Of a stretch of 64,000 bases of DNA, positions 33,487 through 41,238 are shown piece after piece. The translations under genes and the position numbers were made by a program. The DNA is from LMUY01 sp965199005. GTDB taxonomy: Bacteria; Pseudomonadota; Alphaproteobacteria; Acetobacterales; Acetobacteraceae. Below the pieces are notes generated by a model. The model worked only from the letters and a program-made list of their open reading frames with translations. It was not told where the DNA came from and made no database searches. Each line of letters opens with the position of its first letter. The first letter of the stretch is position 1. Location: the NCBI GenBank assembly GCA_965199005.1, contig CBDAQK010000001.1, positions 248,001-312,000 of the forward strand. The letters are read 5' to 3'.

Positions 33487-34700
33487 GGCTGAGCCCGCCG
33501 CACCACGAGGACAGCGTTCAGGCCGCCAAAGGCGAACGCATTGGACATGGCGACATCGATGTCGGTCCGGCGCGCCTCGTTCGGCACGCAATCCAGGTCG
33601 CACTCGGGATCGAACGTGGTGAAGCCGGCCGTGGGCGGCAGCACACCTTCGCGCAAGGCCATCGCGCAGGCGATCAGCTCCAGCGCCGCCCCGGCCGTCA
33701 TGCAATGGCCGATCATCGATTTCGTCGAGGACACCGGCACCCTCGCCAAATCAGCGCCGAACACGTCGCGCAAGGCCGCCGTCTCCGTCCGGTCGTTCAG
33801 CCTGGTGCCGGTGCCGTGCGCGTTCACGTAGCCCACCTCCCCCGGCGTGCAGCCAGCATCCGTCAGGGCCATGCGCATGGCCCGCGCCGCGCCCGCGGCA
33901 TCCGGGGCGGTGATGTCGGCGCCATCTGCGCCCATGCCGAACCCGGCGACCTCCATCAGGGCGACAGCACCGCGCGCCTGGGCACGGCTCGCCTCTTCCA
34001 GCACCAAGATCCCCGCCCCCTCCCCGATCACCAGCCCGGACCGGTCGCGGGAGAAGGGACGGCAGGCATCGGGACTGAGCACCCGCAGCGCCTCCCACCC
34101 CTTCATAAAACCCGGCACGATGGAGGCGTCGCTCCCACCGGTCACGGCGACGTCCACCATACCCGAGCGAATCATGTGCATCGCCTGGCCGATCGCATGG
34201 TTGGCCGAGGCACAGGCGCTCGCGACGCAGAAGCAGGGCCCGGTGATGCCGAACTCCATCGACACATGGCTGGCCGGGGCGTTCGGCATGATCCGGGGCA
34301 CGGTGAGCGGATGCACCCGAGGCCGGCGCTGGCCGTAAAACTCTTCATACACATGGTCGAAGGTCTGCTGACCGCCACCCGTGCCGAGGACGACAGCCGC
34401 ATGCGGCACCGCGCCCCGCGCCAGGCCTGCCTGCCCCAATGCCTCACGCGCTGCGATCAGGGCGAGTTGGGAAACGCGGTCCAGGCCCGGCAATTGCCTG
34501 GCTGTGAAATGCTGTCCCGGGTCCAACCCGCGTATTTCGGCAGCGATGCGGACAGACAGCCGGTCGGTCGAAATATTCGCGATGGGCCCGATGCCGATGC
34601 GCCCGGCCCTCAGCGAGGCCATGAAGGCGCCGGAATCGTTCCCGATGGCGCAGAGGGCTCCCATGCCGCTCACCACCACCCGGCGGGTCGGCTGGGTCAA
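33483..34700 (-). CDS. FabF-type beta-ketoacyl-ACP synthase (PKS operon)
   Basis: A 405-residue KAS II-like condensing enzyme with the complete Cys-His-His triad: Cys163 in ASACASANHAI, His295 in NAHGTGT and His332 in MIGHCMTAG. The Lys of STKSM (about 327) is also present. It likely elongates acyl chains on the ACP encoded just upstream. Initiation is at a TTG (34700) whose bases overlap the ACP stop (TTGA); no earlier in-frame start fits the family N-terminus RVVVSGMGAL. Its place in the type III PKS operon, away from fab genes, argues for secondary rather than housekeeping lipid synthesis. Confidence 0.9.
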   Translation of the reverse strand: MTQPTRRVVVSGMGALCAIGNDSGAFMASLRAGRIGIGPIANISTDRLSVRIAAEIRGLDPGQHFTARQLPGLDRVSQLALIAAREALGQAGLARGAVPHAAVVLGTGGGQQTFDHVYEEFYGQRRPRVHPLTVPRIMPNAPASHVSMEFGITGPCFCVASACASANHAIGQAMHMIRSGMVDVAVTGGSDASIVPGFMKGWEALRVLSPDACRPFSRDRSGLVIGEGAGILVLEEASRAQARGAVALMEVAGFGMGADGADITAPDAAGAARAMRMALTDAGCTPGEVGYVNAHGTGTRLNDRTETAALRDVFGADLARVPVSSTKSMIGHCMTAGAALELIACAMALREGVLPPTAGFTTFDPECDLDCVPNEARRTDIDVAMSNAFAFGGLNAVLVVRRAQP

Positions 34701-34987
34701 ATGGCAGGCTCACGGCCGATGGTGGCCAGGACATGATCCACCAGTTCACCCACGGTGGCGAACTCACCACCACTGCGCTCGGCGATGACGGGTATTTCAA
34801 CATTGAAGCGGGATTCGATCGCAAAGATGGCTTGGACCATGTCCAACGAGGCGATATCGAGCGAGGCAATCGAAACATCGGGCGCCAGGCGCGCGCGGTC
34901 GATCCCGCTTTCCTTGGCGACGATGTCAAGGATGATCCCGATGCGCGGGTCCTTGCAGGTCCAACCAGCACTCTCAACTGTCGTCAC
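34697..34987 (-). CDS. acyl carrier protein (PKS operon)
   Basis: A 96-residue carrier protein, first gene of the polyketide operon. Helix II reads IASLDMVQAIFAIE. Ser47 aligns with the phosphopantetheine attachment serine, but the usual Asp before it (DSL) is Ala; the flanking SIASLDIASLD is a short internal repeat. The C-terminal helix TVGELVDHVLATIG is typical. GGAGG lies 6-7 nt before the GTG at 34987. The protein presumably carries the growing acyl chain for the FabF-type synthase and hands it to the type III PKS. The missing Asp may affect recognition by the phosphopantetheinyl transferase. Confidence 0.82.
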   Translation of the reverse strand: MTTVESAGWTCKDPRIGIILDIVAKESGIDRARLAPDVSIASLDIASLDMVQAIFAIESRFNVEIPVIAERSGGEFATVGELVDHVLATIGREPAI

Positions 34988-35118
34988 GCGCCGCCTCCGA
35001 GGGTGATAGCGTAGATGGCGCGCTACCCCATAGCCGCAACGGGGGAGTATTTCTATCGCACGGGAACCCGGGCCGGACCTGGCTGTTCCTTGGCTATCGG
35101 TTAGTGGAGAATCCAACG

Positions 35119-35421
35119 ATGGACGAAAACGAGATTGCAGGGTCGGCCAAGGACATTGGCGGCAACGTGAAGAGTGCGGTCGGCGACCTGACGGGCGACG
35201 CCAAGACACAGGCTTCCGGCGCGATCGATCAAATGGTCGGAACCGCCCAGCGCACCTATGGGAAGATCAAGGACCAGGCTGGCGGCGCCGGTAGCGCCAT
35301 GATCGATCAACTGGATGAGGCCGGCGCCTTCCTGGGCGACACTGTTGCCGAACGCCCCCTGACGTCCCTGCTGGTCGCCGGGGCGATCGGGTATTGCCTC
35401 GCAATGTTGGTTCGCCGCTGA
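35119..35421 (+). CDS. CsbD-like stress protein with C-terminal membrane anchor
   Basis: A 100-residue protein. The first 70 residues follow the CsbD pattern (MDENEIAGSAKDIGGNVKSAVGDLTGD, then a second amphipathic repeat), and the C-terminus SLLVAGAIGYCLAMLVRR is a single membrane helix with a positive end, as in DUF883/ElaB-type proteins. Such small proteins are stress-induced and of unknown mechanism. GGAG precedes the ATG at 35119; a GTG at 35104 is in frame upstream. It is divergent from the polyketide operon across a 131-bp spacer with no clear promoter. Confidence 0.75.
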   Translation: MDENEIAGSAKDIGGNVKSAVGDLTGDAKTQASGAIDQMVGTAQRTYGKIKDQAGGAGSAMIDQLDEAGAFLGDTVAERPLTSLLVAGAIGYCLAMLVRR

Positions 35422-35432
35422 TCTGAAAACCA

Positions 35433-35491
35433 TGCCTTGATAGGAAAACTGCAAGGTGTGGGGGTGCCTGCACCTTGCGCCTATCTTGGCA
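35433..35491 (+). other. long structured stem-loop before the ROK kinase gene
   Basis: Nested inverted repeats form one extended hairpin: TGCC (35433-35436) with GGCA (35488-35491), GATAGG (35439-35444) with CCTATC (35480-35485), and GCAAGGTG (35451-35458) with CACCTTGC (35471-35478). A T-T mismatch and a small internal bulge separate the stems. It ends 38 nt before the ATG of the next gene. There is no T-run, so a simple terminator is not obvious; an mRNA leader structure or small RNA is possible. Confidence 0.5.
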
Positions 35492-35529
35492 CGATGGCTC
35501 ACTGCGCCCGCCCGCAGGAGCCGCAGTGA

Positions 35530-36378
35530 ATGTCGAAACGCCCGTCCCCATCGGCGGCTTTGGTTACCCCAACGCCCGTGGCACCCGCTGCCGAAATACG
35601 CCCCGGCCCGCTCACCCTGGCCATCGACATCGGGGGCACCCGCCTCAAGGCAGGCATTCTCGATTCTCAAGGCACCATGGTGAAGGGTCCCGAACGCACC
35701 GACACACCGAACCCCCGCGCCCCGGGAGACGTGGTCCCCCGTTTGCTCGACCTGGTCCAAAAGCTCGGCGCGTTCGACCGCATTTCGGTGGGATTTCCCG
35801 GCGTCGTCCGTGGCGGACGCATCCTGACTGCCCCTAATTTTGGTACTGACGTCTGGCATGGCTTCCCGCTCGGGGCTGAGTTGTCCCAGCGCCTGGGGAC
35901 GCCGGCGCGGGTGCTGAACGACGCGAGCGTGCAAGGCCTGGGTGTGATTACCGGCACCGGGCTGGAGTGCGTCATCACGCTTGGCACCGGGTTTGGGTTT
36001 GCGTTGTTCCAGGACGGCTTCTTGGCGCCGCACCTCGAAGTCGGGCAACATCCGATTTCGAAAGCGAAAACGTATGACATGTATCTCGGCAACGCAGCTC
36101 TGCATAAAGCCGGGCGGACGAAGTGGAACAAGCGGCTGCGAAAAGCCATCGGGATTCTTGACACGCTGGTAACCTACGACACCCTGCTGATTGGCGGCGG
36201 TAATGCGCAAGTTATCGACTTCGACCTGCCCGCCAACGTGAGGATCGTGCCCAACGCAGCCGGCATTACTGGCGGGGTAAAGCTGTGGGCGCCCAAGATG
36301 GAGCGCGCCTTCGCCGAGAGCGAACCTCTCCGCAGCGGCCCGCCGCTTGGCATCACAGGGGCGCCGGAGCTGCCTTGA
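35530..36378 (+). CDS. ROK-family kinase, polyphosphate-glucokinase-like
   Basis: A 282-residue sugar kinase of the ROK/PPGK group. The phosphate loop is AIDIGGTRLKAGIL with Asp33-Gly35-Gly36-Thr37, the catalytic region is VLNDASVQGLG with Asp in NDA, and VITLGTGFGFALF binds phosphate. The C-terminal LLIGGGNA completes the nucleotide site. Lengths and motifs resemble PpgK, which phosphorylates glucose using polyphosphate or ATP. The 25-residue Pro/Ala-rich N-terminal tail is unusual. AGGAG precedes the ATG. It overlaps the convergent livF by 26 bp. Confidence 0.82.
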   Translation: MSKRPSPSAALVTPTPVAPAAEIRPGPLTLAIDIGGTRLKAGILDSQGTMVKGPERTDTPNPRAPGDVVPRLLDLVQKLGAFDRISVGFPGVVRGGRILTAPNFGTDVWHGFPLGAELSQRLGTPARVLNDASVQGLGVITGTGLECVITLGTGFGFALFQDGFLAPHLEVGQHPISKAKTYDMYLGNAALHKAGRTKWNKRLRKAIGILDTLVTYDTLLIGGGNAQVIDFDLPANVRIVPNAAGITGGVKLWAPKMERAFAESEPLRSGPPLGITGAPELP

Positions 36379-37087
36379 CCGCGCCGAGATAGGTCTCGAT
36401 CACCCTCGGGTCGACCGCTAGCTCTGCACTCGGCCCCTGCAGCGTGATCCGGCCCGTCTCCAGGACATAGCCATAGTCGGCGATCTGCAGCGCGGCGCGG
36501 GCATTCTGCTCCACCAACAGCACGGAACAGTCCCGCGCTCGCAGATCGGCGATGATGGCGAAAATCTCCCGGACGATTAGTGGCGCTAGTCCGAGGCTTG
36601 GTTCGTCCAGCATCAGCAAATCTGGCCGGCTCATCAGCGCACGTCCCATCGCCAGCATCTGCCGCTCGCCGCCGGATAGCGTGCCAGCCAACTGGCGGCG
36701 ACGCTCCCGCAGGCGCGGGAACAGGGCATAGACCTCGTCCAATTGCCGCCGGGTTGCGGCTGCTCCCTCGTGACGGAAGCGGAAGCCGCCGAGGCGCAGA
36801 TTATCCTCGACCGGGAGGCTGGTGAACAATTCGCGCTTTTCCGGCACCAGGGACATGCCGGCCCGCACCCTTGCCTCTACCGGCATGCGAGCCACGTCAC
36901 GGCCGGAGAAGTGCAGCGTCCCGCTCCCGCCATGCACGCCCATGATCGCGTTCAGCAACGTGGTCTTCCCCGCACCGTTGGGGCCGATCACCGTGATGAT
37001 CTGCCCCTTCGCGACCTCGATGCCGACATCGTGCAACACGGCCGCCTCGCCGTAGCGGACGTTGAGGCCGGCCGCCTGAAAGATCAT
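36353..37087 (-). CDS. livF: branched-chain amino acid ABC transporter ATPase LivF
   Basis: A 244-residue ABC ATPase. Walker A is GPNGAGKT, signature LSGGERQM, Walker B LLMLDEPSLGLAP; the latter and VPEKRELFTSLPVEDNL are typical of LivF. The C-terminus ends with the family helix DPRVIETYLG. It starts at 37087, overlapping the livM-livG fusion by 4 nt, and is the last gene of the transporter operon. Actual substrate may be an amino acid, urea or amide, since this transporter class is broad. Confidence 0.92.
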   Translation of the reverse strand: MIFQAAGLNVRYGEAAVLHDVGIEVAKGQIITVIGPNGAGKTTLLNAIMGVHGGSGTLHFSGRDVARMPVEARVRAGMSLVPEKRELFTSLPVEDNLRLGGFRFRHEGAAATRRQLDEVYALFPRLRERRRQLAGTLSGGERQMLAMGRALMSRPDLLMLDEPSLGLAPLIVREIFAIIADLRARDCSVLLVEQNARAALQIADYGYVLETGRITLQGPSAELAVDPRVIETYLGAVKAAPAPL

Positions 37088-38844
37088 GCGACGCTGCCCA
37101 GATACGCCTCGATCACGACCGGGTCGCGCCCAATGGCGGCGGCGGGACCCTCGGCCAGTTTGGCGCCGAAATTCATCACCACCAGGCGGTCGGTCAGGTT
37201 CATCACGAAATCCATGTCGTGCTCCACCAGCAGCACGGTCACGCCCTGGCCCCGCAGCGTGCGCAGCAACGCCGCCATTTCCTGCTTCTCCGCATGGCGC
37301 AACCCGGCGGCCGGCTCGTCCAGCAGAAGCAGCACCGGATCCAGGCAAAGCGCACGGGCGATCTCCACGATGCGCTGCTGCCCCAGCGCCAGGCTGCGCG
37401 CCGGTTGCCCGGCCAGGGCGGCCAATCCCACCCGTTCCAACTGGCGGTGAGCCTCGGCGAACAGGCGGCGTTCCTCGGGGCGGTCTAGCCGGAGCATGGC
37501 GCGGATGGGGCCGGCCCGGCCACGCAGATGGGCGCCAAGGGCGACGTTCTCCAACACGGACATGCTGCCCACCAGCTTCACATGCTGGAACGAACGGGCG
37601 ATGCCCAGCCGTGCCACCGCAGGGCCGCCGCGCCCCGACACCGGATTGCCCAAAAACTGTACCCGGCCACTGGTCGGCACCGAGACGCCGGAGAGCAGGT
37701 CGAACGTCGTGCTCTTGCCGGCGCCATTCGGGCCGATCAGCCCCACGATCTCCGCGGCCTGCAAGTCCAGCGAGAGATCCGAGACGGCAACCAGCCCGCC
37801 GAACACCTTGCGGAGGTCCGTTGCCTGCAAGACGGGCGACCCGGGTTGCGGCAAAACCCGCCGGGACAGCGTCTCCCCGCCACCCGGAAGGCTGGCTTGG
37901 GTGCGCGGGAACCGGCCGGCGATCAACGGCCAGAGCCCATTTGGGGCGGTCTGCAGCACCAAGACCAGCAGGATGCCGAACACGATCGTCTCGTAGTTGC
38001 CGCGGCTGCCCAGCAGGTATGGCAGGATATCTTGCAGCCGGTCGTTCACCACGGTCAGCACCAACGCCCCGAACACGGCACCGGGGAGGCGGGCGACGCC
38101 GCCGACCACGGCCAATAACAGGTACTCGATCCCCTGGTTGAGGCCGAAGGGGCTGGGGCTGACCGAACGCTGCATGTGCGCATACAGCCACCCCGCCAGC
38201 CCGGCCAGCACCGCCGCGTAGGCGAAGGCCAGCATCCGGATGCCTGCTAGCCCAACACCGAACGACGCTGCGGCCGCGGCCCCGCCACGCAGGGCCCGAA
38301 TCGCCCGGCCAACCCGGCTATCCAGCAGGTTGCGCGTGAGCCAGAACACCACCGCGACGGCGATCCAGACGATGGGAAAATAGGAGCGGCTATCCAGCAG
38401 GACGGTGCTGCCGATGCGAAGCGGTGGCACGCCGGAAATGCCGTCGTTGCGGCCCAGCGACTCCATATTGCCGAACACGTAGAAGAACGCGACGCTCCAG
38501 GCTATCGTGCCCAGCGCCAGATAATGACCGGACAGCCGCAGCGTGACCGCGCCAATCACCAGCGAGGCAAGCCCGGCCGCCAGCAGCGCCACGGGAAGCG
38601 TCAACCAGGGCGACCATCCCGCGTGGGTGGTAAGCAGGGCCGTTGCATAGGCGCCGAACCCCATGAACGTCGCCTGCCCAAAGGAGGTGATGCCCGCCAT
38701 TCCCGTCAGCACGACGATGCCGATGCCGATAATCGCCGAAATGCCCGCATAATCGGCCAAGGTCAGCCAAAAGGACGGTATGGCCGGCAGCAAGGGCAGG
38801 CAAAGCCAGGCCAGCAGCAGAACGGCGCCGAGCCCGCGCCTCAC
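37084..38844 (-). CDS. LivM-LivG fusion: permease plus ATPase of a branched-chain amino acid-type ABC transporter
   Basis: A single 586-residue chain combining two normally separate subunits. Residues 1-310 form the LivM permease with about eight membrane helices and the marks GMAGITSFGQATFMGFGAY and GRNDGISGVPPL. A linker of about 25 Pro/Gly-rich residues follows. Residues 337-586 are the LivG ATPase with Walker A GPNGAGKST at 371-379, signature region SLALGQQRIVEIARAL and Walker B LLLLDEPAAGL. The signature has LALGQQ rather than LSGGQ, as in many LivG proteins. The GTG at 38844 overlaps the livH stop. Such fusions are known in some Alphaproteobacteria. Confidence 0.93.
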   Translation of the reverse strand: MRRGLGAVLLLAWLCLPLLPAIPSFWLTLADYAGISAIIGIGIVVLTGMAGITSFGQATFMGFGAYATALLTTHAGWSPWLTLPVALLAAGLASLVIGAVTLRLSGHYLALGTIAWSVAFFYVFGNMESLGRNDGISGVPPLRIGSTVLLDSRSYFPIVWIAVAVVFWLTRNLLDSRVGRAIRALRGGAAAAASFGVGLAGIRMLAFAYAAVLAGLAGWLYAHMQRSVSPSPFGLNQGIEYLLLAVVGGVARLPGAVFGALVLTVVNDRLQDILPYLLGSRGNYETIVFGILLVLVLQTAPNGLWPLIAGRFPRTQASLPGGGETLSRRVLPQPGSPVLQATDLRKVFGGLVAVSDLSLDLQAAEIVGLIGPNGAGKSTTFDLLSGVSVPTSGRVQFLGNPVSGRGGPAVARLGIARSFQHVKLVGSMSVLENVALGAHLRGRAGPIRAMLRLDRPEERRLFAEAHRQLERVGLAALAGQPARSLALGQQRIVEIARALCLDPVLLLLDEPAAGLRHAEKQEMAALLRTLRGQGVTVLLVEHDMDFVMNLTDRLVVMNFGAKLAEGPAAAIGRDPVVIEAYLGSVA

Positions 38845-39878
38845 TCCTCATCCTCCGCCACCGGGCTGCGCAGCGAGCGGAAAAGCAGGACGGGGAGGAT
38901 GACGGTGAAGACGATCACCTCCTTGAAGGCGCTGGCCCAGAAGGTGGAGAAGCTTTCCACCACCCCCACGAGAATCGCCGCCAGCGCCGCCAGGGGATAG
39001 CTGACCATGCCGCCGACGATGGCGGCGACGAACCCCTTCAGGCCGATCAAGAAGCCGCTATCGTAATACATCGTGCTCAGGGGAACCACGAGGATGCCGC
39101 TGACGGCGCCAATCACCCCCGCCAGCCCGAAGGCGATCTGGCCCGAAAGCCCGGTGGCGATCCCAACCAGGCGCGCGCCCAGCCGGTTCACCGCCGTCGC
39201 ATGCAGCGCCTTGCCAAACAGCGTGAAGCCGAAGAAACCGAACAGCGCCAGCATGATGGCGGCCGTGGTCGCCACCACCCATATCGCCTGCCCCTGAAGG
39301 GTGACCGGCCCCAGGGTGAACGTGGCATCGGAGAACGCGCTGGCGCCGAACCCCTCCGGGCCGAACAGCACGAGGCCGATCCCGGTCAGCGCCAGATGCA
39401 CCCCCACCGCCGCGATCAGCAAGGTGAGGACCGACGCCTCAGCCAAGGGCTGGAAGGCGATCTGGTAGAGATAGGGTGCCATGGGGGCGACGATCAGCAC
39501 CGTGAGCACCGCCTCACCCACCACACCCATATGGCGCCCGGCGAGCAGCAGCGTGACCGCGATGACCACCGCGGGCAGCAGCAGCGTTCCCGCCAACAGC
39601 CGGAGGACCTCGCCCCGGCCCGCATGGTGACGCATCGCCCACAGGCCCCCGATGCACGCCGCCAGGCCGAGCGCCGCCATCAGCCAGATACTGCCAGGGA
39701 CCTTCCCAGCGTCCAGCGCCGCATAGGTCAGCCCGCCATAGGCCACGATCTCACCCTGCGGGATCAGGATGACGCGGGTGACGGAGAACACCAGCACCAT
39801 TGAAAGCGCAAGCATGGCATAGACGGCACCGTTGACGATGCCGTCTTGCACGAGGATGAGGGCAATGTCCGCGTCCAT
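38841..39878 (-). CDS. livH: branched-chain amino acid ABC transporter permease LivH
   Basis: A 345-residue inner-membrane permease. The N-terminus has DGIVNGAVYAMLALSMVLVFSVTRVILIPQGEIVAYGG, the typical LivH opening (first two helices). Loop segment LGARLVGIATGLSGQIAFGLAG carries the coupling-helix region that contacts the ATPase. It is about 50 residues longer than E. coli LivH because of extra hydrophobic sequence around residues 60-120. It lies 20 bp after livK and overlaps the fused livM-livG by 4 nt. Confidence 0.9.
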   Translation of the reverse strand: MDADIALILVQDGIVNGAVYAMLALSMVLVFSVTRVILIPQGEIVAYGGLTYAALDAGKVPGSIWLMAALGLAACIGGLWAMRHHAGRGEVLRLLAGTLLLPAVVIAVTLLLAGRHMGVVGEAVLTVLIVAPMAPYLYQIAFQPLAEASVLTLLIAAVGVHLALTGIGLVLFGPEGFGASAFSDATFTLGPVTLQGQAIWVVATTAAIMLALFGFFGFTLFGKALHATAVNRLGARLVGIATGLSGQIAFGLAGVIGAVSGILVVPLSTMYYDSGFLIGLKGFVAAIVGGMVSYPLAALAAILVGVVESFSTFWASAFKEVIVFTVILPVLLFRSLRSPVAEDEE

Positions 39879-39898
39879 GATCGCGGACGGCTAGGCGA

Positions 39899-41050
39899 TC
39901 AGGGCAGGAGCTTCCAACCGCCGTCCTTGATCGTGACCATCACCCGGGCGCGCGTATCGAAACCGTTATGGTTGGTGGGGCTCATATCCATGACGCCCTG
40001 GGTGACCACCAACTCGTGCGCGCTCTCGAGCGCATCCCGCACGGCGGAGCGGAAGGCGGGCGTGCCGGGCTTGGTGCCGCCCTTGACGGCGATCGGCAGC
40101 GCATATTCCAGGAGCAGGCCGGCATCGCGGGAATGCGCCGCGAAGGTGGACACGCTGCCGGCGCCGTTTGCCGCTTCGTAGTCGTGGATGAAGGCGAGCC
40201 CGACCTTCTTGGTCGGCGCGCTATCCGGCAGTTGCGCTGCCACCAGCACCGGCCCGGCCGGCAGGATCGTGCCCTCCACGTCCTTGCCGCCGACGCGGAT
40301 GAAATCCATGTTGGCCACGCCGTGCGTCTGGAAGTACTCGCCCTTGTATCCCCGCTCGTGCAGCGTCTTCTGCGGCAAGGCGGCGGGGGTGCCCGATCCG
40401 GCGATCAACACCGCATCCGGCTTGGTCGCCATCACCTTCAGCACCTGTCCGGTGACACTGGTGTCGGTCCGCGAAAACCGCTCGGTGTCCGTCAGCTTGA
40501 TGGATTTCGCGGCCATGGCGCGCTGCGTCTGCTGCAGCCAGCCATCGCCATAGGCGTCGTTGAAGCCGATATAGGCGACGGACTTCACGCCGTGCGCGGT
40601 CATGTAATCCGCCACCGCATCGGCCATCAGGCTATCGTTCTGCGGCGTCTTGAACACCCAGTGCCGGGCTGCATCCATCGGCTCGATCAGCGCGGCGGAG
40701 GCGGCGAGCGAGATCATCGGGACCTTCTGCTCCCCCGCCACGTCCACCATCGCCAGCGAGCCCGGCGTCACCGACGTGCCGACGATCACATCGGCCCCGG
40801 CCTCGATCATCTTGCGCATGTTGGCGACGGCCTGGGTGGTGTCCCCCGCATCGTCGAGCACGGTATACTCGACGTCGTCGCCAGCGATCTTCTTGGGCAG
40901 CAAGGCCACGCTATTGCGCTCGGGAATGCCGAGTGAGGCAGCTGGCCCCGTCATCGAGAGGGTTACGCCCACATGGATGGTGTCGGCCTTGACCGCCGGG
41001 GCCGCCGCAATGGCCGCCACCAGGAAACCCGCCCCAAGATATCGAACCAC
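39899..41050 (-). CDS. livK: periplasmic branched-chain amino acid-type binding protein (LivK family)
   Basis: A 383-residue periplasmic binding protein of type I fold. Residues 1-22 are the signal peptide (hydrophobic VAAIAAAPAVKA). The mature start DTIHVGVTLSMTGPAASLGIPERN is characteristic; VIVGTSVTPGSLAMVDVAGEQKVPMIS follows near residue 90 and GYKGEYFQTHGVAN near 225. Initiation is at GTG (41050) with a GGGGGAAGA ribosome-binding site directly upstream. First gene of the livK-livH-livMG-livF operon. Ligand could be an amino acid, short amide or aromatic acid. Confidence 0.9.
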   Translation of the reverse strand: MVRYLGAGFLVAAIAAAPAVKADTIHVGVTLSMTGPAASLGIPERNSVALLPKKIAGDDVEYTVLDDAGDTTQAVANMRKMIEAGADVIVGTSVTPGSLAMVDVAGEQKVPMISLAASAALIEPMDAARHWVFKTPQNDSLMADAVADYMTAHGVKSVAYIGFNDAYGDGWLQQTQRAMAAKSIKLTDTERFSRTDTSVTGQVLKVMATKPDAVLIAGSGTPAALPQKTLHERGYKGEYFQTHGVANMDFIRVGGKDVEGTILPAGPVLVAAQLPDSAPTKKVGLAFIHDYEAANGAGSVSTFAAHSRDAGLLLEYALPIAVKGGTKPGTPAFRSAVRDALESAHELVVTQGVMDMSPTNHNGFDTRARVMVTIKDGGWKLLP

Positions 41051-41100
41051 TCTTCCCCCAGAGAGGCCTGACCAGCCTCTGCGCTATTTCATTGTAACCA

Positions 41101-41129
41101 GTGCTACGGCCCGCCCGGGAGAGTGTCAA
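41101..41129 (-). promoter_or_regulatory. candidate sigma-70 promoter for the liv operon
   Basis: On the minus strand a perfect TTGACA (41129-41124) is followed after 17 bp by TAGCAC (41106-41101), a weak -10 with correct first two bases. Transcription would start about 45 nt before the livK GTG. The site lies in the 188-bp divergent spacer shared with hpnN. Confidence 0.35.
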
Positions 41130-41238
41130 CGCAACGAACGAAGCAACCTGGACCTGGCGGCGCGGACAGACTATCCCGCCCCGGTTACGACGACGCCCTG
41201 ACCCCGCCGGGGCTGTGGCCCAGGGGGTAAAGCCGACC

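Noticed and set aside
33483..34987. Annotation of the ketosynthase and ACP as housekeeping fabF/acpP
   Set aside because: No fab genes are adjacent, start codons are TTG and GTG with coupling to a type III PKS, and the ACP lacks the DSL motif.
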